Origin: Flavobacterium weaverense
GTDB taxonomy: Bacteria > Bacteroidota > Bacteroidia > Flavobacteriales > Flavobacteriaceae
Assembly (NCBI RefSeq): GCF_003688495.1
Contig: NZ_REFH01000007.1
Coordinates: 496,001-560,000 of the forward strand
Direction of reading: 5' to 3'
DNA: 64,000 nt
The notes beneath the pieces were generated by a model. It was not told the origin of the DNA and searched no databases. It saw only the letters and a list, made by a program, of their open reading frames with translations. The position numbers and the translations under genes were made by a program. Below, piece after piece: positions 1 through 10,870 of the stretch. Numbering within the stretch: position 1 is the stretch's first letter; every line of letters starts with the position of its first letter.

Positions 1-328
1 TGATGAGATTTTATGGAGACAAAAAGAACAATTTTCTGATGGAGTAGGGTACAGTTGGATCGATGAGTTAATCGAGTATTGCTCTTCGCAAGTTACTGAT
101 GAGCAGTTAGAAGGTGCCACCAAGGAATTTTTATATAACGCACCTACAACTAAAGAAGCCTACTTATATCGATCTATTTTTAATAAGCATTTCCCGCAAG
201 TGAGCGCTGCTCAAACAGTGAGGAAATGGATTCCTAAATGGCAAGAAAATCAAGATCCAAGCGGAAGAGCAAATGCTGCACATGTAAAAGCAGATGCTGC
301 AATTGCTAAAAAAGCAAATGCTGTATAA
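1..328 (+). CDS. asnB: Asparagine synthase B (glutamine-hydrolysing), C-terminal part
   Basis: Only the last ~108 codons lie in the window; the reading frame is open from base 2 and stops at 326-328. The visible protein begins with DEILWRQKEQFSDGVGYSW and continues through a segment on hexose-like helices (TTKEAYLYRSIFNKHFP) to an Ala/Lys-rich tail. This matches the end of the ATP-pyrophosphatase (synthetase) domain of AsnB, which makes asparagine from aspartate, glutamine and ATP in the cytoplasm. The N-terminal glutaminase domain and most of the synthetase domain must lie upstream. No other family known to me carries this C-terminal pattern; identification is by recall of the family, not by a search. 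Confidence 0.88.
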   Translation, partial: DEILWRQKEQFSDGVGYSWIDELIEYCSSQVTDEQLEGATKEFLYNAPTTKEAYLYRSIFNKHFPQVSAAQTVRKWIPKWQENQDPSGRANAAHVKADAAIAKKANAV

Positions 329-654
329 AGTACTATTTTGTTTAATCATTATTTTTTGAATAATACGATTTTTAAACAAAATCTCTAGTTAATATCTATT
401 GCTCTATTCACCTGTGTAAGTTTTTGTAAAATCGATTTTATGCGACTAATTTTTGTAGACGAACTTTAATAAAAATTTTAGAATTATAATTAGTGTGAAA
501 CCATTGAATAATATGACTTTTTACTTTTAAAAAGTCGCGCTTGGAACCTAGGTATTTAGTAATGAAATTTGTTTTAGAACAGACAAATTCACTTTGTTTA
601 GGAGATAAATGCAGTATAAATTGATCTCAGTATTACAAAAAAAAAGCTATTTTA
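329..654. other. Intergenic region between asnB and the TrmH-like gene
   Basis: 326 bases, very AT-rich, between two convergent genes. I see no clear GC-rich hairpin with a T-run, no -7 element leading into a gene, and no credible short gene; both genes may end at weak or Rho-dependent sites here. Confidence 0.5.
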
Positions 655-1113
655 TTACGACCTCGGTTTATTTAATCCTCTATCATATAGCACGATAGTT
701 CCAGCAACCGAAACATTTAAGCTTTTTTCTGATTTGAATTTTACTAAAAAATGGCATTTTTCAATTGCCTGTTTAGTAAGTCCGTTATCTTCAGCGCCTA
801 ATAAATAAACACATCTTCGTGGATGTTCGAAAGCTTCTAAGTCTTCTGCATTTTCATCCAATTCAACGCCAACTAATCGCGCGCCTTTTGGTAAATTTTT
901 ATAGAAATCTTCAAAATTTTCATAGTGGAAATACGGCATAGATTTTACAGCATTATGCGTATCACAAGCTTGTTTTGCGTATCGATTTCCGATTGTGAAA
1001 ATATAACTAGCACCTAAGTTTTGCGCAGAGCGCCATAAAACGCCCAGATTTTCAGGTGTTTTACCATTTTGTATTCCGATACCGAAATATTCAGTCGTGA
1101 AGTTATCGTTCAT
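655..1113 (-). CDS. TrmH/SpoU-family RNA 2'-O-methyltransferase
   Basis: About 152 residues when started at the ATG at 1111-1113. It has the SPOUT (knotted) C-terminal signatures: motif II-like YLLGAEDNGLTKQAIEKC and motif III-like SLNVSVAGTIVLYDR, where N and the SLNVS loop bind S-adenosylmethionine. The N-terminal NPENLG-like step is seen as KTPENLGVLWRSAQNLGA. These enzymes methylate ribose 2'-OH in tRNA or rRNA; the substrate cannot be told from sequence. An upstream in-frame TTG at 1126-1128 was rejected as start because a perfect promoter -7 element (CAAAAATA on the plus strand, 1118-1125) overlaps it. The gene is divergent from gyrB. Confidence 0.85.
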   Translation of the reverse strand: MNDNFTTEYFGIGIQNGKTPENLGVLWRSAQNLGASYIFTIGNRYAKQACDTHNAVKSMPYFHYENFEDFYKNLPKGARLVGVELDENAEDLEAFEHPRRCVYLLGAEDNGLTKQAIEKCHFLVKFKSEKSLNVSVAGTIVLYDRGLNKPRS

Positions 1114-1117
1114 ACTA

Positions 1118-1148
1118 CAAAAATACAAACAGTTATTTATAATAGCAA
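1118..1148 (-). promoter_or_regulatory. Promoter of the TrmH-like gene
   Basis: Reading the minus strand, TTG (1146-1148), 20 bases, then TATTTTTG (1125-1118): an exact match to the Bacteroidota TTG/TAnnTTTG layout. Only four bases separate the -7 element from the ATG, so transcription probably begins at or next to the start codon (leaderless). Confidence 0.65.
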
Positions 1149-1267
1149 AATTTTAATTTTACTAAAAAGTTTAAATTATTAGCGTTTTTAATAGTTTGAA
1201 ATGGGAAAATGTTAATAACTTAAAGGCTTTAAAAGGTAATTTAACGCTTATCTAATTTGCGTTTTTA

Positions 1268-1275
1268 TATATTTG
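1268..1275 (+). promoter_or_regulatory. gyrB promoter -7 element
   Basis: TATATTTG matches TAnnTTTG; it lies 38 bases upstream of the gyrB ATG. No convincing TTG is seen at the expected -33 distance. Confidence 0.5.
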
Positions 1276-1304
1276 CGTGTTAGACAAAAATTACATTTTT
1301 TTAG

Positions 1305-3257
<1,953 letters not shown>

Positions 3258-3266
3258 AAATTTATT

Positions 3267-3305
3267 AAAACGTTCGCCTTTTATTCGAAAAGCGAACGTT
3301 TTCAT
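3267..3305 (+). terminator. gyrB terminator
   Basis: An 11-bp perfect stem (3267-3277 with 3292-3302, core ACGTTCGC/GCGAACGT) starting 9 bases after the gyrB stop and ending in TTTT. Confidence 0.85.
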
Positions 3306-3340
3306 TTAATATTGACAAACAACCAAATAAACTATAAAAA

Positions 3341-4276
3341 ATGAAAGTTACCATTATAGGAGCAGGAAATGTAGGAGCAACGTGTGCAGATGTAATTTCT
3401 TATAGAGGAATTGCTAGCGAAGTAGTATTATTAGATATCAAAGAAGGTTTTGCTGAAGGTAAAGCTTTAGATATTATGCAATGTGCTACTAATACAGGTT
3501 TTAATACAAAAGTGACTGGTGTTACTAATGATTATTCTAGAACAGCAGGAAGTGATGTAGTAGTTATTACATCAGGAATTCCTAGAAAGCCAGGAATGAC
3601 ACGTGAAGAACTAATAGGAATAAATGCAGGAATTGTAAAAACAGTAGCTGAAAATGTATTAAAGCATTCTCCGAATACTATTATTGTTGTAGTTTCTAAT
3701 CCTATGGATACTATGACGTATTTAGCGTTAAAATCAACGGGATTGCCAAAGAATAAAATTATAGGAATGGGTGGAGCGTTAGATAGTTCTCGTTTTAGAA
3801 CTTATTTGTCTTTAGCTTTAAACAAACCAGCTAACGATATTTCTGCTATGGTTATTGGTGGACACGGAGACACTACAATGATTCCTTTAACAAGATTAGC
3901 TTCTTACAATGGAATTCCAGTTTCTCAATTTCTATCTGAAGAGCAATTAAATAAAGTGGCTGCTGATACGATGGTTGGTGGTGCAACACTTACAGGTCTT
4001 TTAGGAACTTCAGCTTGGTATGCTCCAGGTGCTTCTGTTGCTTTCTTAGTAGATAGTATATTAAATGACCAAAAGAAAATGATTGCATGTTCTGTTTTTG
4101 TAGAAGGAGAATACGGTCAAAATGATATTTGTATTGGTGTTCCTTGTATCATTGGTAAAAATGGAGTTGAAGAAATTCTTTCTATTGAATTAAATGATGC
4201 TGAAAAAGCTTTATTTTCTAAAAGCGCGGATGCTGTTAGACAAATGAATGACGCTCTAAAATCGATTTTGGTATAA
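3341..4276 (+). CDS. mdh: Malate dehydrogenase
   Basis: 311 residues, typical of the LDH-like NAD-dependent malate dehydrogenases. N-terminal Rossmann fold with GAGNVGAT and an acidic residue at the end of beta2 (LLDIKEG) favouring NAD; substrate-loop arginines in PRKPGMTREELI; the conserved VSNPMDTMTY segment; and the catalytic histidine in IGGHGDTTMIPLTR. It interconverts malate and oxaloacetate in the TCA cycle. It sits between two strong terminators, so it is probably monocistronic; no exact TAnnTTTG is visible in its 35-base upstream space after the gyrB terminator. Confidence 0.94.
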   Translation: MKVTIIGAGNVGATCADVISYRGIASEVVLLDIKEGFAEGKALDIMQCATNTGFNTKVTGVTNDYSRTAGSDVVVITSGIPRKPGMTREELIGINAGIVKTVAENVLKHSPNTIIVVVSNPMDTMTYLALKSTGLPKNKIIGMGGALDSSRFRTYLSLALNKPANDISAMVIGGHGDTTMIPLTRLASYNGIPVSQFLSEEQLNKVAADTMVGGATLTGLLGTSAWYAPGASVAFLVDSILNDQKKMIACSVFVEGEYGQNDICIGVPCIIGKNGVEEILSIELNDAEKALFSKSADAVRQMNDALKSILV

Positions 4277-4296
4277 AAATTACATAAAAGAAATAG

Positions 4297-4322
4297 AAGA
4301 CTGCAACTTTGCAGTCTTTTTT
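4297..4322 (+). terminator. mdh terminator
   Basis: Stem AAGACTGCAA / TTGCAGTCTT with a two-base loop (4297-4318), followed by T-rich sequence, 21 bases after the mdh stop. Confidence 0.88.
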
Positions 4323-4345
4323 CTTGCGATTAATCGATAAATAAA

Positions 4346-4376
4346 TTGGTTAATCTTAACCATAATTATATATTTG
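4346..4376 (+). promoter_or_regulatory. secDF promoter
   Basis: TTG (4346-4348), 20 bases, TATATTTG (4369-4376). This is a textbook Bacteroidota promoter and would give a leader of about 120 bases before secDF. Confidence 0.7.
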
Positions 4377-4406
4377 CTCGGTTTAAAAAAAATTAGGTTG
4401 CTCAAT

Positions 4407-4460
4407 ATGTTCTTTTTTCATCTTAAAAAAGTTCCTGAAGTGCTTCTGTATAGGGTTTAA
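4407..4460 (+). CDS. Possible leader peptide upstream of secDF (17 codons)
   Basis: Within the long secDF leader there is ATG plus 16 codons and TAA, encoding MFFFHLKKVPEVLLYRV. It ends 42 bases before the secDF ATG and lies wholly downstream of the predicted transcription start. A small hairpin (CTTTTTT/AAAAAAG) falls inside it. SecDF and SecA genes in other bacteria are sometimes controlled by translation-arrest leader peptides, but those known to me are much longer. Short ORFs of this length are frequent by chance, so this is a candidate only. Confidence 0.2.
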   Translation: MFFFHLKKVPEVLLYRV

Positions 4461-4502
4461 AGCAAAAATAAATAAATAAAAAATAATTAATTTTTAGTAA
4501 TA

Positions 4503-7475
4503 ATGCAGAATAAAGGACTTATTAAATTTTTCGCAATTCTATTTGCATTGGTAAGTATTTACCAACTTTCTTTCACTTTTGTTGCAAGTAAAGTAAAAAA
4601 CGATGCAAAAGCTTTTGCTAATGGGAATTCTGAGAAGGAAGTTAAATATTTAGACTCTATTGGTAAAGAGAAAGTATTTAATCTTGGTTTTACCAATTTC
4701 ACTTTCAATGAAGTTAGTGATAAACAAATCAACAAAGGTCTTGACTTAGAGGGAGGAATAAATGTTATTCTTCAAATTTCGGTTAAAGATATCTTGAAAG
4801 GATTATCTAATAATTCTAAAAATCCAGTTTTCAATAAGTCTTTGGCTGATGCAACTGCGAATCAAAAAGGAAATCAAACCTATTTAGATGCATTTTATGA
4901 CGCTTTTGATGCTAATTCAAATGGAACTGTAAAATTAGCTGCTCCAGACATTTTTGCAAACAGAAGCTTGCAAGGTGAAGGTGGAGTAGATTTCCAAATG
5001 ACTGATGCACAAGTAAAAAAGGTTATTTCTAGAAAAGTTGATGAGTCTGTAGAGAGTGCATTTGGCGTATTAAGAAAACGTATCGATAAATTTGGTGTAA
5101 CACAACCTAATATTCAAAAATTAGGAGAATCTGGAAGAATTCTTGTTGAACTTCCTGGTGCTAAAGATGTTGATAGAATTAAAAAATTATTACAAAGCAC
5201 AGCTCAACTTGAGTTCTGGGAAACTTATAAAATTGAAGAAATTGGTAATTTTTTAATGGCTGCTAATGAGTCATTGAAAAAAACTGAGGTTAATATTGCT
5301 GAGGTAAAACCAGTTGTAAAAGATTCATTAAGCGCTTTGTTATCTGATGGTAAAGATTCTGCTGCGACTAAAAAAGGAAACAATCCTTTATTAGATAAAA
5401 TCATGGCTCAAGGTGGTGGACCAGTTTTAGGTCTTTTCTCACCAAAGGATACTGCTGTTGTTAACGGTTATTTTAAGAGAGCAGATATTAGAATTTTACT
5501 TGCGGGAGATCAACGTTACGCAAAATTTGTTTGGGGAATTCCTTCAGCAATTAAAGATGCAAACGGAAAATCAGTAGATGCAGTTGAATTATATGCATTA
5601 AAAGGAAATAGAGACAACGTTCCTGCTATGAGCGGTGGAGTTGTTACTGATGCAAAAGATACTTTTGATCAATTAGGTAAGCCAGCTGTTTCTATGCAAA
5701 TGGACGGTCAAGGTGCAAAATCTTGGGAAGAGTTAACAGGTAGAGCTTACACTCAAAAAAGTAATATTGCTATTGTACTAGATGATGTGGTTTATTCTGC
5801 ACCAGGAGTTTCTAGCGGACCTATTTCAGGTGGAAGATCTGAAATTTCAGGAGCGTTTGATGTAACGCAAACTAAAGATTTAGCTAACGTTTTAAGAGCA
5901 GGTAAATTACCAGCTGCTGCTGACATTGTTCAGTCAGAAGTGGTAGGACCATCCCTAGGACAAGAGGCAATTGATAATGGTACTAGTTCAGCAGTTTGGG
6001 GATTAATTATTGTATCACTTTGGATGATGTTTTTCTATGGTAAAGCAGGATGGTATGCTAACGTTGCATTAGCAGTTAACTTACTTTTCTTATTTGGTAT
6101 TCTTGCAAGTCTTGGTGCTGTATTAACTTTACCTGGTATTGCTGGTATCGTTCTTACAATGGGAACTGCAGTAGATGCGAATATTATTATCTACGAAAGA
6201 GCAAAAGAGGAGCTACGTGCTGGTAAGTCACTTGATGAAGCCGTTAAGACTTCTTATAGCTGGAGAGGAGCGATGTCATCTATTACTGATGCGAATGTGA
6301 CACACATATTAACTGGAGCTGTATTATTTATATTTGGTTCAGGACCAATTAAAGGTTTTGCTACTACATTGTTAATTGGTATTATAACTTCATTGTTTAC
6401 TTCTATTTTCATCGCTAGAATATTTATTGATTGGAATATTAGTAAAAAGAATGATTTAACTTTTGTTACTAAATACTCTAAAAACATATTTACAAACTTC
6501 CATTTTAATTTCTTAGGTATGAAGAAATGGACGTATTTAATCTCTACGATTATTGTAATTGTAAGTTTCACGTCATTAGCTGTAAATGGTTTGGATCAAG
6601 GTGTAGATTTTGTTGGAGGTAGAACATTCCAAGTACGTTTTGAAAAGCCAGTTTCAACTGAAACAGTAAAACAAGAGTTAGAAAAAGTTTTTGATGGTAG
6701 CGCCGAGGTAAAAGTATTTGGTAGCGACAATCAGTTAAAAATAACTACTAAGTATAAAGTTCAAGAGCCAGGAACTAAAGCTGATGAAGAAGTTAACAAG
6801 TTGTTGTTTGAGAATTTAAAACAACATTATTCTGCTGCGATGACTTACGATAAATTTGTTAACGCTTATGATGGTAAGAATTTAGGAGTTTTACAAGCTT
6901 CTAAAGTTGGACCAACTGTTGCAGAAGACATTAAAACAAATGCGTATTGGGCTGTTTTAGGTTCATTAGCATTAGTGTTCCTATACTTAATGATTAGTTA
7001 TAGAAAATGGCAATATAGTTTAGGTGCGATTGCTGCAGTAGCGCATGACGTAATCTTTGTACTAGGTGTTTATTCATTATGTTATAAATTCATGCCTTTT
7101 GGAATGGAAATCGATCAGCATTTCATCGCTGCGATTCTAACCGTTATTGGATATTCAATGAATGATACTGTTATTGTATTTGATAGGGTTCGTGAATATT
7201 TAGCAGGTAAAACTAAAGGTACATTTGCTGACATCGTAAATCAATCTATTAACACAACAATGTCAAGAACTATAAATACTTCGTTAACAATGATTGTTGT
7301 ATTGTTAATTATGTTTGTTTTTGGTGGAGAATCAATCAGAGGATTTATATTCGCTATGTTGATTGGTATTGTAGTAGGAACTTATTCTTCACTATTTATC
7401 GCAACACCAATCCTTGTAGATACAATCTCTAAAGAAGATAAAGATAAAGTTGAAGTTAATCACTTAGAAGCTTAA
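4503..7475 (+). CDS. secDF: Protein translocase SecDF fusion
   Basis: 990 residues; a single protein combining SecD (about 1-640) and SecF (about 660-990), as is usual in Bacteroidota. N-terminal membrane helix, then the SecD D1 motif GLDLEGGINVILQI, a large periplasmic P1 domain (about 75-480), the transmembrane motif MGTAVDANIIIYERAKEEL, then the SecF start GVDFVGGRTFQV and its membrane motif IGYSMNDTVIVFDRVREYL. Twelve membrane helices are expected. It uses the proton-motive force to pull exported proteins out of the SecYEG channel at the periplasmic side. It is preceded by a long leader with a clear promoter and followed by a strong terminator, so it is monocistronic. Confidence 0.95.
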   Translation: MQNKGLIKFFAILFALVSIYQLSFTFVASKVKNDAKAFANGNSEKEVKYLDSIGKEKVFNLGFTNFTFNEVSDKQINKGLDLEGGINVILQISVKDILKGLSNNSKNPVFNKSLADATANQKGNQTYLDAFYDAFDANSNGTVKLAAPDIFANRSLQGEGGVDFQMTDAQVKKVISRKVDESVESAFGVLRKRIDKFGVTQPNIQKLGESGRILVELPGAKDVDRIKKLLQSTAQLEFWETYKIEEIGNFLMAANESLKKTEVNIAEVKPVVKDSLSALLSDGKDSAATKKGNNPLLDKIMAQGGGPVLGLFSPKDTAVVNGYFKRADIRILLAGDQRYAKFVWGIPSAIKDANGKSVDAVELYALKGNRDNVPAMSGGVVTDAKDTFDQLGKPAVSMQMDGQGAKSWEELTGRAYTQKSNIAIVLDDVVYSAPGVSSGPISGGRSEISGAFDVTQTKDLANVLRAGKLPAAADIVQSEVVGPSLGQEAIDNGTSSAVWGLIIVSLWMMFFYGKAGWYANVALAVNLLFLFGILASLGAVLTLPGIAGIVLTMGTAVDANIIIYERAKEELRAGKSLDEAVKTSYSWRGAMSSITDANVTHILTGAVLFIFGSGPIKGFATTLLIGIITSLFTSIFIARIFIDWNISKKNDLTFVTKYSKNIFTNFHFNFLGMKKWTYLISTIIVIVSFTSLAVNGLDQGVDFVGGRTFQVRFEKPVSTETVKQELEKVFDGSAEVKVFGSDNQLKITTKYKVQEPGTKADEEVNKLLFENLKQHYSAAMTYDKFVNAYDGKNLGVLQASKVGPTVAEDIKTNAYWAVLGSLALVFLYLMISYRKWQYSLGAIAAVAHDVIFVLGVYSLCYKFMPFGMEIDQHFIAAILTVIGYSMNDTVIVFDRVREYLAGKTKGTFADIVNQSINTTMSRTINTSLTMIVVLLIMFVFGGESIRGFIFAMLIGIVVGTYSSLFIATPILVDTISKEDKDKVEVNHLEA

Positions 7476-7498
7476 TTAGCTTTAAAGTATATTTACAA

Positions 7499-7534
7499 AA
7501 AGAGATTCAGCGAAAGTTGAATCTCTTTTTTTTT
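7499..7534 (+). terminator. secDF terminator
   Basis: Nine-bp stem AGAGATTCA / TGAATCTCT (7501-7526) with a GCGAAAGT loop and a run of T, 25 bases after the secDF stop. Confidence 0.9.
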
Positions 7535-8015
7535 GGCGTAAAATAATATTTGTAGGTAACAAATAAATTAGGCAAACAGTTTATACTTTAGTGAGGTAAG
7601 AATTAAACGCCTACTTAATTTATTTTAGTTAAGTTCTAAAGTTCTAAGTACGTGTAAGTATAAATCTAATTTTAAAGTATCTCAAAGATGAGATGGGTGG
7701 CTGACAATAGTCAAATAACAAGGTTAATAATGATAGCAGCTGCGATTAGAAAATTAAACACCTCAAAATATAATAATATTTCGATTAAAAGCAATTTTTG
7801 TGGAATCTGATTCGAGTCCATTAAAGATACCTCTATTTTACAATTAAATAAGTACTATCACATTGTCAAGCTGGAAGCGTCTCGACTAATGCGCTCTTAA
7901 TAATTTATTTCAGACATCATTAGAATTTAAAACAGTTTCTTTTAATTAATCTATTTCAGAATTGAAATACTATTTCAACTTCAAGTTGCTCTCAATTTTA
8001 TATTAAATTGCAATC
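7535..8015. other. Long intergenic region between secDF and lgt
   Basis: About 480 bases between two convergent genes. No ORF with family resemblance is seen and no complete promoter. The only structure I can point to is a pair of mutually exclusive small hairpins at 7952-7978 built from TATTTCA / TGAAATA / ATTTCAA. It may be degenerated sequence. Confidence 0.4.
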
Positions 8016-8021
8016 ATAAAA

Positions 8022-8054
8022 AAAGCGCTATCTAAGATAATTAGATAGCGCTTT
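8022..8054 (-). terminator. lgt terminator
   Basis: A 13-bp perfect stem (8022-8034 with 8042-8054, core AAAGCGCTATCTA) and, on the minus strand, a run of T after it; it lies 21 bases beyond the lgt stop. Confidence 0.88.
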
Positions 8055-8075
8055 CTTATTTTAATTTATTTTTTA

Positions 8076-9029
8076 TTAATTTACATGTTCCTTTTGAGCT
8101 GTAAATATAAAATAAAGACCAATTATGATGAAAGGTATACTTAGCCACTGTCCAGTTGAAAACAGACCTAAGGCGCTTTCAAAACCACCTTGGCTTTCTT
8201 TAACTGATTCTACGATAAATCGAACTGTGAAAAGTAGAACTAGGAACATACCAAAAATGTAACCGGTGTATTTTCTTTTTTCTGTTTTCCAATACATGAA
8301 AAATAATACTGCAAATACAAAAATATAACAAAATGCTTCATATAATTGCGTGGGATGTTTTGCCGGCACTTGCGTTAATAATGCAGAGAATTTTGGGTCG
8401 TGAGCTATAGCTGCGTAAGCTGCTTGCGGATTTGGTATTCCAGTAGCATTTACAGCATCCATTGGACTGAAATGATCTCTTACAAATCGTATTCCAAAAC
8501 TAGAAGTTGTTTCATGACCTATAATTTCAGAATTGAAAAAGTTTCCTAAACGTACAAAAATAGCGCCACTAGCAACTGGAATTACTACACGATCTAAAAT
8601 CCACATTTGTGGTCTTTTTAAAACATTTTTGCTGTAAAAATACATCGCTATTATTATTGATATAGCAGCTCCATGACTCGCTAATCCAGTAAAACCTGTA
8701 AATTCCCATCCTTGTATAATATTAAATAAGGATTCATTTGGGTTTTCTCTAATAGGTAATAGAATTTCCGTCAAGTGATTGCTGTAATATTCCCAATCGT
8801 AGAAAAACACATGTCCTAAACGTGCACCAAGTAATGTCGCTAGAACAGTCCAAATGAATAAAGAATCCAGTTTTTCTATAGATTCGCCTTCTCTCTCGAA
8901 AATATTTTTCATTATGTACCAACCCAAGCCAAAGGCGATTACAAACATCAAGCTATAATACCGAATCATAAAAAAACCTAGATCTATTCCCTCTGATGGA
9001 TTCCAAACGATGTTTAAAGCATGTGTCAT
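8076..9029 (-). CDS. lgt: Prolipoprotein diacylglyceryl transferase
   Basis: 317 residues, a seven-helix inner-membrane enzyme that transfers diacylglycerol from phosphatidylglycerol to the lipobox cysteine of prolipoproteins. Recognisable parts are GARLGHVFFYDWEYY (active-site region with Arg and His), the Lgt signature region RLGNFFNSEIIGHETTSSFG, and HPTQLYEAFCYI near the C-terminus. It is slightly longer than the E. coli enzyme because of an extra loop before HPTQLYE. It is the last gene of a leftward group cysS-yidD-lgt; gaps are 32 and 65 bases. Many lipoproteins encoded in this window would be its substrates. Confidence 0.94.
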   Translation of the reverse strand: MTHALNIVWNPSEGIDLGFFMIRYYSLMFVIAFGLGWYIMKNIFEREGESIEKLDSLFIWTVLATLLGARLGHVFFYDWEYYSNHLTEILLPIRENPNESLFNIIQGWEFTGFTGLASHGAAISIIIAMYFYSKNVLKRPQMWILDRVVIPVASGAIFVRLGNFFNSEIIGHETTSSFGIRFVRDHFSPMDAVNATGIPNPQAAYAAIAHDPKFSALLTQVPAKHPTQLYEAFCYIFVFAVLFFMYWKTEKRKYTGYIFGMFLVLLFTVRFIVESVKESQGGFESALGLFSTGQWLSIPFIIIGLYFIFTAQKEHVN

Positions 9030-9094
9030 TTATTGTTTTTTTTTAATCAGTTGTAAAAATATGTAATAAAAGGAAGGTTTCTACTAATAAAAGG

Positions 9095-9343
9095 TTAATG
9101 TTGGTGATTGCATTTCTCATTAGGAACCGGGTCATATCCACTGCCTCCCCAAGGATTACAACTCACAATCCTTTTTAGGCCTAAAAAGCCACCATAAAGT
9201 AATCCGTGTTTTTGCAATGCTTGTAGCATATAGGTAGAACAAGTCGGCTCAAATCTACAAGATGCAGGTGTAAAAGGAGAGATTGCAGTTTGGTAAAAAC
9301 GCACTAATACCACAAAAGGAAATATGAGAATTTTTTTAATCAT
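9095..9343 (-). CDS. yidD: Membrane protein insertion efficiency factor YidD
   Basis: 82 residues, the normal size. It shows the conserved cysteine pattern and motifs of Yid[55 protein letters not shown]. YidD assists YidC-dependent insertion of inner-membrane proteins and carries an amphipathic N-terminal segment ([16 protein letters not shown]). It is usually found beside rnpA/yidC; here it is between cysS and lgt, transcribed in the same direction with a 32-base gap from cysS. Confidence 0.94.
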   Translation of the reverse strand: MIKKILIFPFVVLVRFYQTAISPFTPASCRFEPTCSTYMLQALQKHGLLYGGFLGLKRIVSCNPWGGSGYDPVPNEKCNHQH

Positions 9344-9375
9344 ATTTAATCAGTTCTGATTTTTAAATAGATATA

Positions 9376-10854
9376 CTAAACGCTAAAAGTAGTTCCTTCT
9401 TTTCCATCTTTCAACTGGATTCCTAAAGCAACTAATTGATCTCTAATTTGGTCAGATAAGGCAAAATTCTTATTATCTCTAGCTTGCTTTCTCATTTCGA
9501 TCAACATATTAACTGTTCCTTCTAGTTTGTCGTTATTGCTGTCAGATACTTTCTCGTCTTCTAAACCTAAGACATCAAATACAAAAGCGTTCATAGCTTT
9601 TATAAAAGATTCTAAGTCAGCAGACGTCAAATTTTCTTTACCGTCATTTAGTAAATTGATGAATTTTACACCTTCAAATAATTGTGCTATCAATATAGGT
9701 GAATTGAAATCGTCATTCATTGCATCGTAACATGACTGTTTCCAAGCTGATATGTCAATAGTACTTTTTGAATTTGGGGTAATTTCTTTTGCTACACTCA
9801 GTGCTTCCATCAATCGTTTGTACCCTTTTTCTGCAGCAACAATTGCATCATCAGAAAAGTCAAGAATACTTCGGTAATGAGCTTGTAACATGAAAAATCG
9901 TGCTACAGAAGCTGAAAATGCCTTACTAAGAATTGTGTTTTCTCCCGTAAGTATTTCTCTTGGTAAAATATTATTACCTGTTGATTTGGCCATCTTTTTA
10001 CCGTTCAACGTAAGCATGTTGGCATGAAGCCAGTAATTAACTGGAGTTTGACCAGTACAAGCTTCGTTTTGAGCAATTTCGCATTCATGATGCGGGAATT
10101 TTAAGTCCATTCCGCCTCCGTGAATGTCAAAGTGATTACCTAGATATTTTGTACTCATTGCAGTACATTCTAAATGCCATCCTGGAAAACCATCGCTCCA
10201 AGGTGAGGGCCAACGCATAATATGCTGTGGTTCTGCTTTTTTCCAAAGTGCAAAATCTTGTGGATTTCTTTTGTCAGTCTGACCATCAAGATCTCTAGTA
10301 TTAGCTAACATATCCTCAATATTACGACCACTTAATCTGCCATAATGATTGGTTTTATTAAATTTCACTACATCAAAATAAACAGACCCATTTGCTTCGT
10401 AACCTATTCCATTATCAATTATAGTTTTGATAATTTCTATCTGCTCAATGATATGACCTGTAGCTGTCGGCTCAATGCTTGGTGGCAAAAAGTTGAATGC
10501 GTTTAGGATGTCGTGGAAATCTACCGTGTATCGCTGAACTACTTCCATAGGTTCCAGCTGTTCTAAACGAGCTTTTTTTGCAATTTTATCTTCACCTTCG
10601 TCTTCATCATCAACAATATGTCCAACATCAGTAATGTTTCTAACGTAACGAACTTTATAATCTAAATGTAAAAAATACCTAAAGATCACATCAAAAGACA
10701 TGAAGGTACGTACGTTTCCTAAATGCACATTGCTATAGACTGTAGGTCCGCAAACATACATTCCAACATTTCCTTGATGGATTGGTTTAAATGTTTCTTT
10801 TTCTCCTGAAAGAGAATTGTATATTTTGAGTGTTTGCGTTTCGTATAAAGGCAT
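9376..10854 (-). CDS. cysS: Cysteinyl-tRNA synthetase
   Basis: 492 residues, class I aminoacyl-tRNA synthetase. The HIGH motif appears as HLGN (residues 44-47) within [17 protein letters not shown]; the zinc site uses the Cys in MYVCGPTVY together with later ligands in GWHLECTAM and HHECEIAQ; the KMSKS loop is KMAKSTGN near residue 285. The C-terminal DALR-type helical region follows. It attaches cysteine to tRNA-Cys. It starts a leftward group with yidD and lgt. A dispersed intergenic repeat element lies directly upstream (10871-10952). Confidence 0.96.
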   Translation of the reverse strand: MPLYETQTLKIYNSLSGEKETFKPIHQGNVGMYVCGPTVYSNVHLGNVRTFMSFDVIFRYFLHLDYKVRYVRNITDVGHIVDDEDEGEDKIAKKARLEQLEPMEVVQRYTVDFHDILNAFNFLPPSIEPTATGHIIEQIEIIKTIIDNGIGYEANGSVYFDVVKFNKTNHYGRLSGRNIEDMLANTRDLDGQTDKRNPQDFALWKKAEPQHIMRWPSPWSDGFPGWHLECTAMSTKYLGNHFDIHGGGMDLKFPHHECEIAQNEACTGQTPVNYWLHANMLTLNGKKMAKSTGNNILPREILTGENTILSKAFSASVARFFMLQAHYRSILDFSDDAIVAAEKGYKRLMEALSVAKEITPNSKSTIDISAWKQSCYDAMNDDFNSPILIAQLFEGVKFINLLNDGKENLTSADLESFIKAMNAFVFDVLGLEDEKVSDSNNDKLEGTVNMLIEMRKQARDNKNFALSDQIRDQLVALGIQLKDGKEGTTFSV

Positions 10855-10870
10855 TTAGTTTATTTTTTTT

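Noticed and set aside
164-379. 71-codon ORF on the minus strand
   Set aside because: It is antisense to the clearly recognisable end of asnB, is Cys/Ser-rich and has no family resemblance.
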